A stretch of DNA of 44,286 nt from Acidobacteria bacterium 13_1_20CM_3_53_8 (GCA_001920415.1 MNJR01000060.1:584-44869); one strand, 5' to 3'; shown: positions 8,531 through 17,163, counted from the first letter of the stretch. Numbers and translations are program-made. Notes: generated from the letters alone by a model not told the origin.

Positions 8531-8594
8531 CCTTTCTTTTGCCTTTTACCTTTTGCCTTTTTACTTTCTTCTTTCACTGCGTCTCCGCGTCTGC
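8431..8594. repeat. Family C element (copy 2) enclosing a family B element (copy 3)
   Basis: Outer arms are GAGACGCGGGGACGCGG at 8431-8456 and GCGTCTCCGCGTCTGC at 8579-8594. Between them lies a complete family B palindrome at about 8458-8573, with AAAAGGC-type arms and a core that is the reverse complement of B2. This is direct evidence of one repeat type sitting inside another. It lies between sucC and the DoxX-like gene and supplies the N-terminal codons of the latter. Confidence 0.9.
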
Positions 8595-8617
8595 TTCTTG
8601 AAACATATTAACTCTTG

Positions 8618-9781
8618 TTATTGCCCTGCGAGCGCCACGACCTTCTCGGCGGCATCCTTCATCCCGCTCGCTACTGTAAAATTCATTCCTGATTCACGAA
8701 TCACGCGCTGGCCTTCTTCAACATTCGTTCCTTCCAGACGGACGACGACAGGAACTTTGACGCCCAGATTCTCAGCCGCTCCGACTACGCCGCGCGCAAC
8801 CATGTCGCAGCGCACGATGCCGCCGAAGATGTTTATCAGAACGGCGCGAACGTTCTCGTCCGCAAGCAGAATTTTGAAAGCCGCCTCGACGCGCTCCTGT
8901 GATGCGCCGCCGCCAACGTCCAGAAAATTCGCTGGCTCGCCGCCCGCCAGCTTTATGATGTCCATAGTTGCCATAGCCAGCCCCGCGCCGTTCACCATGC
9001 AAGCGATGTTTCCGTCCAGCTTGATGTAGTTCAAATCGAATTTCGATGCTTCAATCTCAAGAGGCTCCTCTTCGTTCAAATCGCGCAAACCGACGAAATC
9101 AGGATGACGATAGAGCGCGTTATCATCGAAATTCACTTTCGCGTCTAACGCCACGAGCCGCTTGTCTTTCGTCAGCAGAAACGGGTTTATCTCCATGAGC
9201 GACGCATCCATCTCCTCGTAAGCACGGTAGAGAGCCTGCATGAATTTTGTCGCCTGATTGATTAAATCCGATGGCAAGCCCAGACCGAACGCAAGCTTTC
9301 TAGCCTGAAACGAGCGGAAGCCCACAGCCGGGTCAACAGTCTCCCTTAGAATTTTTTCGGGCGAGTGCGCGGCGACCTCTTCAATGTCCATGCCGCCTGC
9401 TGACGAGGCCATGAAGACGGGACGCCCGCTCGCGCGGTCAAGCACGATGCCAAGATAGAACTCTTTATCAATCGGCAAGCCCTCTTCAATCAATAGCACG
9501 CGCACTTCCCTGCCTTCAGGTCCCGTCTGATGCGTGACCAGTTTCATGCCCAGCATTTTTCGGGAAATCTCGCGCGCTTCGTCTGCGCTCTTTGCCAGTT
9601 TCACGCCGCCGCCCTTGCCGCGCCCGCCCGCATGAATCTGCGCCTTGACGACGACCACATCCGTCGCCAACTCTTTCGCCGCGTGATAAGCCTCTTCGGG
9701 CGAGCGCGCAACAATCCCGCGCGGGACAGTCACGCCATATTTTTTCAGAAGCTCCTTGCCCTGATATTCATGAATCTTCAT
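8618..9781 (-). CDS. sucC: Succinate-CoA ligase subunit beta
   Basis: A 387-residue ATP-grasp subunit that pairs with SucD to form succinyl-CoA synthetase. It opens with [16 protein letters not shown], and a glycine-rich ATP-binding loop GGRGKGGG is at residues 52-59. MEINPFLLT supplies metal-binding Glu/Asn, and [13 protein letters not shown] near the C-terminus is the characteristic beta-subunit loop. It is full length. AGAGGG lies about 7 bases before the ATG. The usual sucC-sucD adjacency is broken: repeats, the DoxX-like gene, the divergent M48 gene and the beta-CASP gene intervene. Confidence 0.96.
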   Translation of the reverse strand: MKIHEYQGKELLKKYGVTVPRGIVARSPEEAYHAAKELATDVVVVKAQIHAGGRGKGGGVKLAKSADEAREISRKMLGMKLVTHQTGPEGREVRVLLIEEGLPIDKEFYLGIVLDRASGRPVFMASSAGGMDIEEVAAHSPEKILRETVDPAVGFRSFQARKLAFGLGLPSDLINQATKFMQALYRAYEEMDASLMEINPFLLTKDKRLVALDAKVNFDDNALYRHPDFVGLRDLNEEEPLEIEASKFDLNYIKLDGNIACMVNGAGLAMATMDIIKLAGGEPANFLDVGGGASQERVEAAFKILLADENVRAVLINIFGGIVRCDMVARGVVGAAENLGVKVPVVVRLEGTNVEEGQRVIRESGMNFTVASGMKDAAEKVVALAGQ

Positions 9782-9920
9782 CTTCGGCCCTCTGTTAGTG
9801 ACGAGCGTTCTGTAAAACGAAATCGAATTTTAGAAATCTTTGTTCCGAAAGTGTAGCCGCACGCGCCCCGCAACGGCAAGTTACCAACCTGCAATCAAAG
9901 GCAAGCCGAAATGATGGCTA

Positions 9921-9945
9921 TTGACATATGGCCTGTTTTGACATA
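9921..9945 (+). promoter_or_regulatory. Direct repeat TTGACATA upstream of the DUF4440 gene
   Basis: Two exact copies of TTGACATA begin at 9921 and 9938 (17 bases apart), ~55-75 bases before the DUF4440 start codon. Each resembles a -35 box, but no good -10 follows at 16-18 bases. They could be a promoter element or an operator. Confidence 0.25.
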
Positions 9946-9998
9946 GAAGCACCCTGTTTTTCCATCTCTGTTAACCTATCTACGAAAGGGAAAGAAAT

Positions 9999-10463
9999 AT
10001 GAGAAGAATTCTTGCTATCGCGCTGGTAGTCTTTGCTGCGGCCTCGCTTTCAGCCGGACAGAATAGGGGCAGTAGGTCTGCACAAGGTGGAAACGTAGAG
10101 CAAGGCATCAGGCAGTTGGAGAACGAGCGCCGTGAAGCCCTTCTGCACAACGATGCGGCCTACTTCGAGCGCGTGCTGGCAGAGGACTACATGGGCACAA
10201 ACCAAGCGGGTCAGGTCTCGAACAAGGCACAGACCGTTGCTAACACAAGGTCTGGGAATCCCCACTTTGATTCTCTTAGTTACAACGACCTGAATGTGCG
10301 CATCTACGGGAACACAGCTGTCGTGTCCGGTCGTGCCACAATAAAAGGTCAGGATAACGGGCAGGACATAAGCGGCCAAGCACGCTTTCTCAGAGTCTAT
10401 GTGAAGCGGCAGGGACGTTGGCAACTCGTAGCCTTTTCGACTACTCGCATGGCTCAGCAATAA
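9999..10463 (+). CDS. Secreted DUF4440/SnoaL-like (NTF2-fold) protein
   Basis: A 154-residue protein with an N-terminal signal peptide (RRILAIALVVFAAASLSAG, cleavage near residue 20). A single NTF2-like domain follows: ENERREALLHNDAAYFERVL, AEDYMGTNQAGQV, VRIYGNTAVVSGRATIKGQ and a final strand RWQLVAFSTTRM. That pattern is typical of DUF4440. The family has no fixed catalytic residues, so a binding or small-molecule role is possible and no reaction can be named. The start is supported by AAGGGAAAG about 5 bases upstream. It is followed after 13 bases by the OsmC gene on the same strand, suggesting co-transcription. Confidence 0.88.
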   Translation: MRRILAIALVVFAAASLSAGQNRGSRSAQGGNVEQGIRQLENERREALLHNDAAYFERVLAEDYMGTNQAGQVSNKAQTVANTRSGNPHFDSLSYNDLNVRIYGNTAVVSGRATIKGQDNGQDISGQARFLRVYVKRQGRWQLVAFSTTRMAQQ

Positions 10464-10476
10464 TGGAGCTATACCG

Positions 10477-10902
10477 ATGAGCGAAGTTGTTGTCAAGTCG
10501 CTTAAGAATCTACAGAACGAGGTCAGCTACGGCGCTGGTCAGACGCTTCTGATTGACGAACCCGTGGGCGCGGGCGGCGATGGTCTTGGGCCAGACCCTT
10601 ACACGCTCTTGCTTGCGGCGCTGGGCGGTTGCATCTCTATGACCTTGACGCTTTACGCCAGGCGCAAGGCTTGGCCGCTTTCAGGCGTAGAGGTGCGTTT
10701 GCGCATAGAGCGTGTTCACGCGAAAGATTGTTTGGAGTGTGAGCGAAGCGCGGAAGGATTCGTGCATCGCATTGAGCGGCACGTAACGGTCAAAGGAGAT
10801 TTGACGGACGAGCAGCGCGCGCGGCTTCAAGAGATTGCCCACAAATGTCCTGTTCATAAAACGCTCACGTCAGAGATTGTGATTTCGGAGATGGAAAGAT
10901 AA
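10477..10902 (+). CDS. OsmC-family peroxide reductase-like protein
   Basis: A 141-residue cytoplasmic OsmC/Ohr-fold protein, of which many members reduce organic hydroperoxides through a Cys pair. The two family cysteines are visible: C52 in LGGCISMTL and C124 in AHKCPVHKTL. Two extra cysteines (C85, C88 in KDCLECER) lie in the middle loop. The YTLLLAALGGC helix is typical. The fold is domain-swapped dimeric in known members, which is established for the family and not seen here. It is 13 bases downstream of the DUF4440 gene and followed directly by repeat B4. Oxidative-stress defence is the best guess. Confidence 0.92.
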   Translation: MSEVVVKSLKNLQNEVSYGAGQTLLIDEPVGAGGDGLGPDPYTLLLAALGGCISMTLTLYARRKAWPLSGVEVRLRIERVHAKDCLECERSAEGFVHRIERHVTVKGDLTDEQRARLQEIAHKCPVHKTLTSEIVISEMER

Positions 10903-11030
10903 AAGGCAAAAGAAAGTAAAAAGGTAAAAGATAAAAGGCAAAAGTGTGGACACGCCTTGCAGGCGTGAATTAAAGATTAAAAATGATCACCTCCTAACTT
11001 TTGACTTTTACCTTTTTACTTTTTCCTTCT
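10901..11030. repeat. Palindromic heptad repeat, family B, copy 4, with an extra internal hairpin
   Basis: AAAAGGC/AAAAGGT-type left arm (to ~10944) and complementary right arm (~10998-11030). The core contains a perfect 7-bp stem CACGCCT-TGC-AGGCGTG at 10951-10967, followed by AATTAAAGATT, which matches part of the other B cores. The rest of the 10903-11197 gap shows no gene. Confidence 0.88.
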
Positions 11031-11197
11031 CTCGCCTCCCGGCCAACCTTTTCCAGTAATATAGAAACTAATTTCTCTCTCGTCTCGTAAAAACGATTGC
11101 TGCGCGAAACTTTAGCCCCTCTCTTCAAAGAATTTCGTGGCCGTTCGCTTGAGCTAAGAAATTCTTGCACACAATTTTCAACCCTTTGGAGAAGCAC

Positions 11198-13234
11198 ATG
11201 AGTCAGATACTGAAATCTTTTGTAGCGCTCGCGCTCGCACTCTCGTTTGGTGTGGCCGCCATTTTCGGTCAAACAACCGTTCACGGCTATGACCGCTCGA
11301 ACATGGACACAGGCGCACAGGCCTGCACAGACTTTTACCAGTACGCCAGCGGCGGTTGGTTGCAGAACAATCCTATCCCTGCGGCTTATCCTGCGTGGGG
11401 CGTGGACAACCTGCTGGCGGAGAGGAATCGCGAAACACTTCGCCAGATTCTTGAAGCTGCGGCCAAGAACACAAACGCGCCCAGAGGCAGCAACGAGCAG
11501 AAGGTCGGTGACTATTACGAAAGCTGCATGGACGAGCAGAAGATAGAAGCGGAAGGATTGAAGCCGCTTGAGCCGGAGCTTGCGCTTATAGCGAAGATTA
11601 AGAATGCGCGAGACCTACAGCAGGAGATAGCGCATCTTCATGCCGAAGGCATCAATGCCGCGTTTGCTTTCGGCTCGACGCAGGACTTTAAGAACAGCGA
11701 GCAGGTCATCAGCGGCCTCTTTCAAGGCGGCCTTGGGCTTCCAGACCGCGACTACTATTTCAAGCAGGATGCCAGGTCGAAAGAGATTCGTGATGCCTAT
11801 GTACAGCACGTCGCCAAGATGTTCGAGTTGATGGGTGACGCGCCTGCTCAAGCCTCCGCAGAAGCTCAGACAATTCTGGACTTCGAGACAAAACTGGCGG
11901 ACGCTTCGCTCACTCGCGTTGAGTTGCGAGACCCTAACAATCTCAACAACAAAATAACGATGGTGCAGTTAAAGGCGCTGGCTCCTGGTTTCGACTGGCC
12001 TGATTATCTGAAAGGTATTGGCCTACAGCGTCCGGGCGACATCAACGTGGTTCCGTCGAAATTCTTCCAACGCCTGAACGAGCAGGTGAACAATGTTTCG
12101 ATAAACGACTGGAAGACATACCTGCGCTGGAACTTGATAAACGCCTCTGCCCCTGCGCTCTCCACGCCATTCGTCAACGAGGATTTCAATTTTTATAACA
12201 AGAAGCTGCGCGGGACTACGGAAATTCTTCCGCGCTGGAAGCGTTGCGTGTCCAGCACAGACCGCGCGTTGGGCGAGGCGCTCGGCCAACTCTACGTGCA
12301 GAGAGCTTTCCCGCCCGAAGCGAAAAAGCGCGCTCTTGACATGGTGCATAACTTAATAGAGGCGCTTCGCAGCGACCTACAGACGCTCTCCTGGATGAGT
12401 CCAGCCACGCGACAGCAGGCTACAATCAAGCTGAACGCTTTCATACAGAAGATCGGATACCCTGACAGATGGCGCGACTACTCTTCACTACAGATTGACC
12501 GCAGTTCTTACATCATGAATCGCTTGCGCGCCAACCGCTTTGAGAACACGCGCGATGTGAACAAGATAGGCAAGCCCGTTGACCGCACCGAGTGGGGCAT
12601 GACACCGCCGACCGTTAATGCGTACTACAATCCGCAGATTAACGAAATAGTTTTTCCGGCTGGCATTCTGCAACCTCCGTACTTCGACCCGCAGGCGGAC
12701 GACGCCTACAACTATGGCGCGATGGGTGCGGTCATAGGCCACGAGATGACGCACGGCTTCGACGATCAGGGCCGACAGTTTGATGCCCGTGGCAATCTGG
12801 CGAACTGGTGGACTGAGGACGACCGCAAGGCATTTGAGCAGCGCGCAGAATGCATTATCAAGCAGTTCGATGCCTTCGTCGTCGAAGGTGATATTCGTGA
12901 GAACGGCAAACTCGTAGCTGGCGAATCAATCGCTGATTTGGGCGGACTCGTTATAGCCTATGCAGCTTTCCAGAAATCTCAAGAGGGCAAGCCGCACACA
13001 GTGATTGATGGCTTCACGCCTGAGCAGCGCTTCTTCTTGGGCTATGCACAGAGTTGGGCGACGAATATCAGGCCGGAATATGCGCGCCTGCTGGCAAACG
13101 TTGACCCGCATCCGTTACCAAAGTTTCGTGTCAACGGCCCTCTGTCCAACTTCCCTGCCTTCGCACAGGCTTTTAGCTGCAAGGCTAATGATGCGATGGT
13201 CAGACCGGAAACAGACCGATGTCAGATTTGGTAG
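11198..13234 (+). CDS. Secreted M13 (neprilysin/PepO-like) zinc endopeptidase
   Basis: A 678-residue exported metallopeptidase. The start is the ATG at 11198, with GGAG 6 bases upstream, and it gives a clean signal peptide (SQILKSFVALALALSFGVAA). The mature protein begins with the M13 signature YDRSNMDTGAQACTDFYQYASGGW. The zinc site is HEMTH at about 515-519, with the third ligand E576 and D580 in GESIADLGG. NAYYNPQINEIVFPAGILQPP is the substrate-binding stretch, and the protein ends CQIW as M13 enzymes do. All parts are present, so it should be active on peptides in the periplasm or outside the cell. It is followed by a terminator-like palindrome. Confidence 0.96.
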   Translation: MSQILKSFVALALALSFGVAAIFGQTTVHGYDRSNMDTGAQACTDFYQYASGGWLQNNPIPAAYPAWGVDNLLAERNRETLRQILEAAAKNTNAPRGSNEQKVGDYYESCMDEQKIEAEGLKPLEPELALIAKIKNARDLQQEIAHLHAEGINAAFAFGSTQDFKNSEQVISGLFQGGLGLPDRDYYFKQDARSKEIRDAYVQHVAKMFELMGDAPAQASAEAQTILDFETKLADASLTRVELRDPNNLNNKITMVQLKALAPGFDWPDYLKGIGLQRPGDINVVPSKFFQRLNEQVNNVSINDWKTYLRWNLINASAPALSTPFVNEDFNFYNKKLRGTTEILPRWKRCVSSTDRALGEALGQLYVQRAFPPEAKKRALDMVHNLIEALRSDLQTLSWMSPATRQQATIKLNAFIQKIGYPDRWRDYSSLQIDRSSYIMNRLRANRFENTRDVNKIGKPVDRTEWGMTPPTVNAYYNPQINEIVFPAGILQPPYFDPQADDAYNYGAMGAVIGHEMTHGFDDQGRQFDARGNLANWWTEDDRKAFEQRAECIIKQFDAFVVEGDIRENGKLVAGESIADLGGLVIAYAAFQKSQEGKPHTVIDGFTPEQRFFLGYAQSWATNIRPEYARLLANVDPHPLPKFRVNGPLSNFPAFAQAFSCKANDAMVRPETDRCQIW

Positions 13235-13253
13235 GTGAGCTTGAAAGGTAAAA

Positions 13254-13297
13254 ACTTGAAAGGGGCTGCTCAATATTGAGCAGCCCCTTTCAAGTTT
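13254..13297. terminator. Bidirectional terminator-like perfect palindrome
   Basis: A 20-bp perfect stem (ACTTGAAAGGGGCTGCTCAA and its complement) with a 2-base loop ends at 13295 and is followed by TTATTGCTTTTAT. It lies 20 bases after the M13 stop, between convergent genes (M13 and the retropepsin-like gene), and would stop transcripts from both sides. A run of A before the stem serves the minus strand. Confidence 0.7.
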
Positions 13298-13342
13298 ATT
13301 GCTTTTATAGCGAATTACAGATCATTGTACGGGAGCAGCACA

Positions 13343-13436
13343 GTCAGTACCGCCTGCGGTAGCGGGCGGGTAATATTTTCAGTTATCAAGCGAGTCATAA
13401 GCACGACACCCGCCCGCTACCGCAGGCGGTACTGAC
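13343..13436. repeat. 29-bp perfect inverted repeat
   Basis: GTCAGTACCGCCTGCGG... at 13343-13371 is repeated exactly, inverted, at 13408-13436, with a 36-base AT-rich loop. Each arm contains the smaller palindrome ACCGC-CT-GCGGT. It lies in the convergent M13/retropepsin gap. It differs from the heptad-repeat families in having no short tandem period. Confidence 0.92.
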
Positions 13437-13481
13437 ATGAGATACACTCAAACGCAAACCGCTATAGTCGCTAGTGATGCA

Positions 13482-14381
13482 CTAGCCCGCTTGCTTAATG
13501 AATTTGACTCGACGGTTCTTCTGATCGAAAGTCAACGCGAAGTTCTTTAGTAACCTGAGACCTATGTTCGCGTCGTGGAACATGTCTGAGAACGCCACGG
13601 TCGGTTGCTGAAACTCGTGGCGTCCCAGGCGCATCGTTTCTTTGACTGAAACCTCTCTGATCTCTACATCGCTCGTCGCCGTGCGTGCGCGTCCAACGAC
13701 GCGAGGCTCCGAGGTTAATGTCAATTTGCTGACGACGGAAGAAGGCAGCATGACGGCTCCTACCAGATTACCCGTGTCCATGTGCGCGCTCACCTTCAGT
13801 TCGCCGAAAGAGAGTTCGACGGATGGGCTGCCATGAGCGGCCTGATAACTTAGAATGTTTGCGCCATCCGGCTGCGCCAACTCGCCTCTCTCCAGACGCA
13901 CGCGCCCCGCAGGATAGTCCAGCGTCAGCAGGTAATCCACGAAAAGATTGAAGCCAAGATAACCATCTACATGCGGCATGCGCGGGTTCTCATTGTAGTT
14001 GCGCGTCGCTGCCACTACGTTCTTAAACTGTGCGTCGCCCAGATTCAGGGACTCAATCTTGACCGTATCTAGAGCTCTGCTATTGCGCCCCATGCCGTCT
14101 GCGGCCATGACCTGACCAACTTTTGGAAGTCCCAGACTTTCAACTAGAGCGGAATCAACACGAGCCTGCCCTTCTCCGCCCGTGTCTATGCCGAACTGAA
14201 AAGGCCCCTTTCCGTTGATTATCACTTCCACTACAGGCATCGGCCCGTTGAATTTTAAAGGGACTTCCGCGACGAGCGTGTTCGGTCGGGTTGCCGCTGC
14301 CGACTCGCGTGAGCCTAGGGTGAAAGTCGCCGACAACCCGAGCGCGCAGCCCAACAGCAATGAGAGTAAACCTCTAAGCAT
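13482..14381 (-). CDS. Secreted retropepsin-like aspartic protease, two DTG domains
   Basis: A 299-residue protein with a signal peptide (RGLLSLLLGCALGLSATFTLG) and two copies of the aspartic-protease half-domain: GIDTGGEGQARVDSALVESLGLP with D66-T-G, and HMDTGNLVGAVMLPSSVVSKL with D202-T-G. Two DTG motifs in one chain suggest a pseudo-dimeric retropepsin-type active site. The start is the ATG at 14381, with AAGGGG 7 bases upstream. A further 14 in-frame codons upstream are unlikely to be used. It is the fourth gene of the sigma/anti-sigma unit, 55 bases after the unknown secreted protein. Its substrate is unknown. Whether it acts on the anti-sigma factor is speculation. Confidence 0.87.
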   Translation of the reverse strand: MLRGLLSLLLGCALGLSATFTLGSRESAAATRPNTLVAEVPLKFNGPMPVVEVIINGKGPFQFGIDTGGEGQARVDSALVESLGLPKVGQVMAADGMGRNSRALDTVKIESLNLGDAQFKNVVAATRNYNENPRMPHVDGYLGFNLFVDYLLTLDYPAGRVRLERGELAQPDGANILSYQAAHGSPSVELSFGELKVSAHMDTGNLVGAVMLPSSVVSKLTLTSEPRVVGRARTATSDVEIREVSVKETMRLGRHEFQQPTVAFSDMFHDANIGLRLLKNFALTFDQKNRRVKFIKQAG

Positions 14382-14436
14382 TCTTATCCCCTTCGCTTTC
14401 GAGAAACTTTTTTGTTGGAACATGAAAGCCGCGCTT

Positions 14437-15492
14437 CTATGGATTCGGTCTTCTCACGGTGCGTACGCCAGTTGGTGGCGTTGGACTTTCGCGCAGCGTG
14501 TAATCGGACGGAACTTCGAAGAGCGTGTGCGCAGGCTCGCTCCGGCTGATATTGGTCAAGCGATAAGTCGTGTCGCCAGCCATAGGATCGCTGCGCTTGC
14601 TCATCACCACAGTCTGCAATTCGTTGGAATACCAACGCTCGGAAACGATCTGTATCTCGCGCTCGTTGCCTATCTCGCCCGCAGGAATCGTGTAGGTCGT
14701 GCGCGTGCCTTCAGCCTCTACGCCCTCGACTGTCTGCCTGCCTAGCTGCTCGGTCTTGATCCGGTCGGATTGGTTCACTCGTTCGCGCGAATACGTGACG
14801 TTGCCGCCTGCGGCTGCGGCAATAGCTGCGCCAGCCTCAGCCCTGGGCGTAACTACTACAGCAGTACCCGTAGAAACAGGAGGAGGAACAGCGCTCTCAA
14901 AAACAGTCACACGCTGCGGCTGAGTATTATTGCTTCCCCCTTGCGCGCCCGGCGTTGAACCGAAACTGAAATTGAATCGGAACGTGACCTTGTGCGCCGT
15001 GTGCGAGCGCGAATCCAGAATGTAGCCGACTTGAGCCACAGGGTCATTTATGAAGATTGACTGCGGCGGATCGCCTGCGACTGCGAACGCGCCAACGGTG
15101 CGAAGCGTCTGCTCGTAGCGCGTGCGCCCGTCGCTGTCACGGTAAACCTTGGCCGTGTTCTTGCGCGCGATGCGATTGCCGTCGCCCAAGGTCTGTGTTG
15201 TCTCTGTCACTGCATCGGCAGAGTAAGGCGCGCCCTTTACCACCCGGTTATCGAAGACCATCTCGGAAGAGAGAATGCGGAAACCGAGTTGGTCTCCGGG
15301 ATGACCCGGCGGCGGAGCAGGCGTGCCCTGTCCGGTCGCTCCGATCACAATGTCGTTGCGCTCGATCAAAACGTCCGGCGACGGGCTACGCGGCGGTTGC
15401 GGCGCAGTTTCTTGCGCAGAAGCAATCACCGCGCAAGCAAAAAGAGTTAGCGCAAGGCTCAAGCTCAGGAACAGGTACTTTTGAATTCGCAT
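14437..15492 (-). CDS. Secreted protein of unknown function in the sigma/anti-sigma unit
   Basis: A 351-residue protein that is not assigned to a named family. It has a clear signal peptide (YLFLSLSLALTLFACAVIASAQ) and a Pro-rich linker (ETAPQPPRSPSPD). Next comes a region with repeated beta-strand character: DGRTRYEQTLRTVGAF, FINDPVAQVGYILDSRSHTA, then RTTYTIPAGEIGNEREIQIVSERWYSNELQ. It ends YRLTNISRSEPAHTLFEVPSDYTL. Similar secreted proteins are frequent in Acidobacteriota, from general recollection and not a search. The start is supported by AAGGAGACTCTGAC upstream (AAGGAG, 7 bases). It lies between the anti-sigma gene and the retropepsin gene on the same strand, suggesting envelope-related output of the sigma factor. 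Confidence 0.82.
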   Translation of the reverse strand: MRIQKYLFLSLSLALTLFACAVIASAQETAPQPPRSPSPDVLIERNDIVIGATGQGTPAPPPGHPGDQLGFRILSSEMVFDNRVVKGAPYSADAVTETTQTLGDGNRIARKNTAKVYRDSDGRTRYEQTLRTVGAFAVAGDPPQSIFINDPVAQVGYILDSRSHTAHKVTFRFNFSFGSTPGAQGGSNNTQPQRVTVFESAVPPPVSTGTAVVVTPRAEAGAAIAAAAGGNVTYSRERVNQSDRIKTEQLGRQTVEGVEAEGTRTTYTIPAGEIGNEREIQIVSERWYSNELQTVVMSKRSDPMAGDTTYRLTNISRSEPAHTLFEVPSDYTLRESPTPPTGVRTVRRPNP

Positions 15493-15558
15493 GTCAGAGT
15501 CTCCTTAAATAAAATTATTACTGGATGAATGTTCGTTTGCGCGCTTCGTTAGAATCAA

Positions 15559-16377
15559 TCAACGCACAAAGCGTATAGCGCGCGCCAGACCATCTTCGCC
15601 TAGAACCACATCTGCTTTCACTCGCTCGTTAGCCCTGTCAATGTTCACGGGCAATCCGAACGCGGCCAACGCCGAGCGCGGCAACTCTACACGCACGACG
15701 CGCCCTCTGTCCGGCGGCGCGATTGCCGCGTCGTAGTTAAGCGGTATGAAATCGGTCGTCAACTCCTGATCCTGATTGATAGCTTCATCAAGACTCGCGC
15801 GTTCATTCATAGCGCTCGGCCACGTGCGCGGGTTGCGCCGCATCCTTTGCGTGATGCCGGAAACATCACGAACCAGAGGACTGCGCGAAGATTCAGGCTC
15901 GATGGGGAGAGCGTGTGAAGTGTTGACTGCGGGCACATCAGGTAATCGCTCAAATTCGGTTGGAGAAGTCTTTGCGATGATGCCTGCTTCGCTCTTCTGC
16001 CTCTCGTTTGTGCGCTGAATGAGCGGCAACACGCTCGTCATCATCAGCACGAAAGCTGCGGCTGCGGCAGCAGCGCCAACGAACCAGCGCGCGCTCTTCC
16101 AACTTTTTGACGATAGTAGATTTGAAACCGGTATCGCAGCCGAACCTGCACGAAAGGCAGAAAGCAGAGCCGTCTCGGTTCGTGCGGGCGCGCAAGCCTC
16201 AGAGAAACTTGCGCCGAGCGCGCGAAGCCCGGAGGTCAACGCGCGTTCATCTTGCAACATGGCCGCGCATAGCTCGCAACTCTCGGCGTGCTCCAATCCA
16301 GCCTTCCGCGCCGCAGCATCAATCACAGACGCTCGCGCCAGATCATTTACGACCGCTTCAAAATCTTTGCAGTTCAC
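15559..16377 (-). CDS. Anti-sigma factor with zinc-finger (ZAS-like) N-terminus and one membrane helix
   Basis: A 272-residue membrane protein predicted to hold the upstream ECF sigma factor inactive. The N-terminal ZAS-like motif is H30-x3-C34-x2-C37 with C3 nearby. One transmembrane helix spans about residues 97-119 (ARWFVGAAAAAAAFVLMM). The C-terminal ~150 residues are periplasmic and end in a strand-rich region with PRSALAAFGLPVNIDRANERVKADVVLGEDGLARAIRF. The start is put at the GTG at 16377: it overlaps the sigma stop as GTGA, and GAGG lies 8 bases upstream. An earlier GTG adds three residues without a ribosome site. The overlap indicates translational coupling with the sigma factor. Confidence 0.88.
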   Translation of the reverse strand: MNCKDFEAVVNDLARASVIDAAARKAGLEHAESCELCAAMLQDERALTSGLRALGASFSEACAPARTETALLSAFRAGSAAIPVSNLLSSKSWKSARWFVGAAAAAAAFVLMMTSVLPLIQRTNERQKSEAGIIAKTSPTEFERLPDVPAVNTSHALPIEPESSRSPLVRDVSGITQRMRRNPRTWPSAMNERASLDEAINQDQELTTDFIPLNYDAAIAPPDRGRVVRVELPRSALAAFGLPVNIDRANERVKADVVLGEDGLARAIRFVR

Positions 16378-17033
16378 GCGAAACACCTCATTTGAGTCAC
16401 AGGTTGCGGGTTAGAGCCGCGTTCAGTTTGCCCGCGCAGCCTTTCAATCAACATCGCACGCCCTCGGTGCAGCCGCGAACGGATAGTGCCAACGGCGCAG
16501 TTGAGCACGCTTGCGGCTTCAGCGTAACTCATCTCGTTCAACTCGCACAGCACAACAACTTCCCTGTAATGAGCCGGAAGACTCAACACTGCCTGTCGCA
16601 CAGACTCAATCACTTCAGTCCTTGTCAAATCGCCCAGAGGATCGTCCGCCGCAACGAAATGCTTTCCAGCACTCGTTTCTTCATCTTCGACTGCAATCGG
16701 CACAAACAGACGGTCACGCTGGAAGCGTCGCAGCACGTGGTTGCGCGCTATGCCGTAGAGATAAGCCGAAACTGTTCCGCGCGCAGGATCAAAACGATGT
16801 CCCTCGCGCATCAGCACAATGAAGACCTCTTGAGTAACATCCTCTGCCGTAGCTTCAGACCCGCTCATTTGCAGTGCGAAGCGATAGATTCCGCCCTGCC
16901 AGCGACGGTAGAGCGCAACGAACGCCTCCTCGTCTCCGGCCATACTGCGCCGCAGCAATTCCTCATCTAGCTGGATTGTGGGCGAAATCGTCATCTTGGG
17001 CTTCAACAGGTAAACCGTCTTGCTAGCAGTCAT
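16374..17033 (-). CDS. ECF-type RNA polymerase sigma factor
   Basis: A 219-residue sigma-70 family protein with the two ECF regions only. Sigma-2 is around residues 35-100 (DEEAFVALYRRWQGGIYRFALQ, DVTQEVFIVLMRE, YLYGIARNHVLRRFQRD). Sigma-4 is around 150-205, with the helix-turn-helix MSYAEAASVLNCAVGTIRSRLHRGRAML. Start choice is uncertain: the first ATG (17033) has no good Shine-Dalgarno, and the second (MTISPTIQL, 13 codons later, 16994) is nearly as weak. It heads a four-gene unit with the anti-sigma factor, a secreted protein and a retropepsin-like protease, so it probably directs an envelope-stress or surface response and may autoregulate. Confidence 0.93.
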   Translation of the reverse strand: MTASKTVYLLKPKMTISPTIQLDEELLRRSMAGDEEAFVALYRRWQGGIYRFALQMSGSEATAEDVTQEVFIVLMREGHRFDPARGTVSAYLYGIARNHVLRRFQRDRLFVPIAVEDEETSAGKHFVAADDPLGDLTRTEVIESVRQAVLSLPAHYREVVVLCELNEMSYAEAASVLNCAVGTIRSRLHRGRAMLIERLRGQTERGSNPQPVTQMRCFA

Positions 17034-17163
17034 TACTGATTCGCACGAGGCTGCGGAAAAGTTCCAAATGTGTGGGGAGATTACCGAAAATATTTACGAA
17101 AGCAGAAGGCTGACGGATGATTGCTGGTGGCTGATTAGGAAATATTTATTAATGAAAAATGAA

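Noticed and set aside
8431-8600. CRISPR-like array because of many short repeats
   Set aside because: The units are contiguous 7-8-base repeats without unique spacers, and no cas gene is present.
14215-14745. 176-codon plus-strand frame
   Set aside because: Opposite the retropepsin-like and unknown secreted genes. Composition is typical of antisense readings.
16107-16970. 287-codon plus-strand frame opposite the sigma/anti-sigma genes
   Set aside because: Antisense to two well-supported genes. The peptide is Arg/Gln/His-rich with no domain, as expected of a shadow frame.
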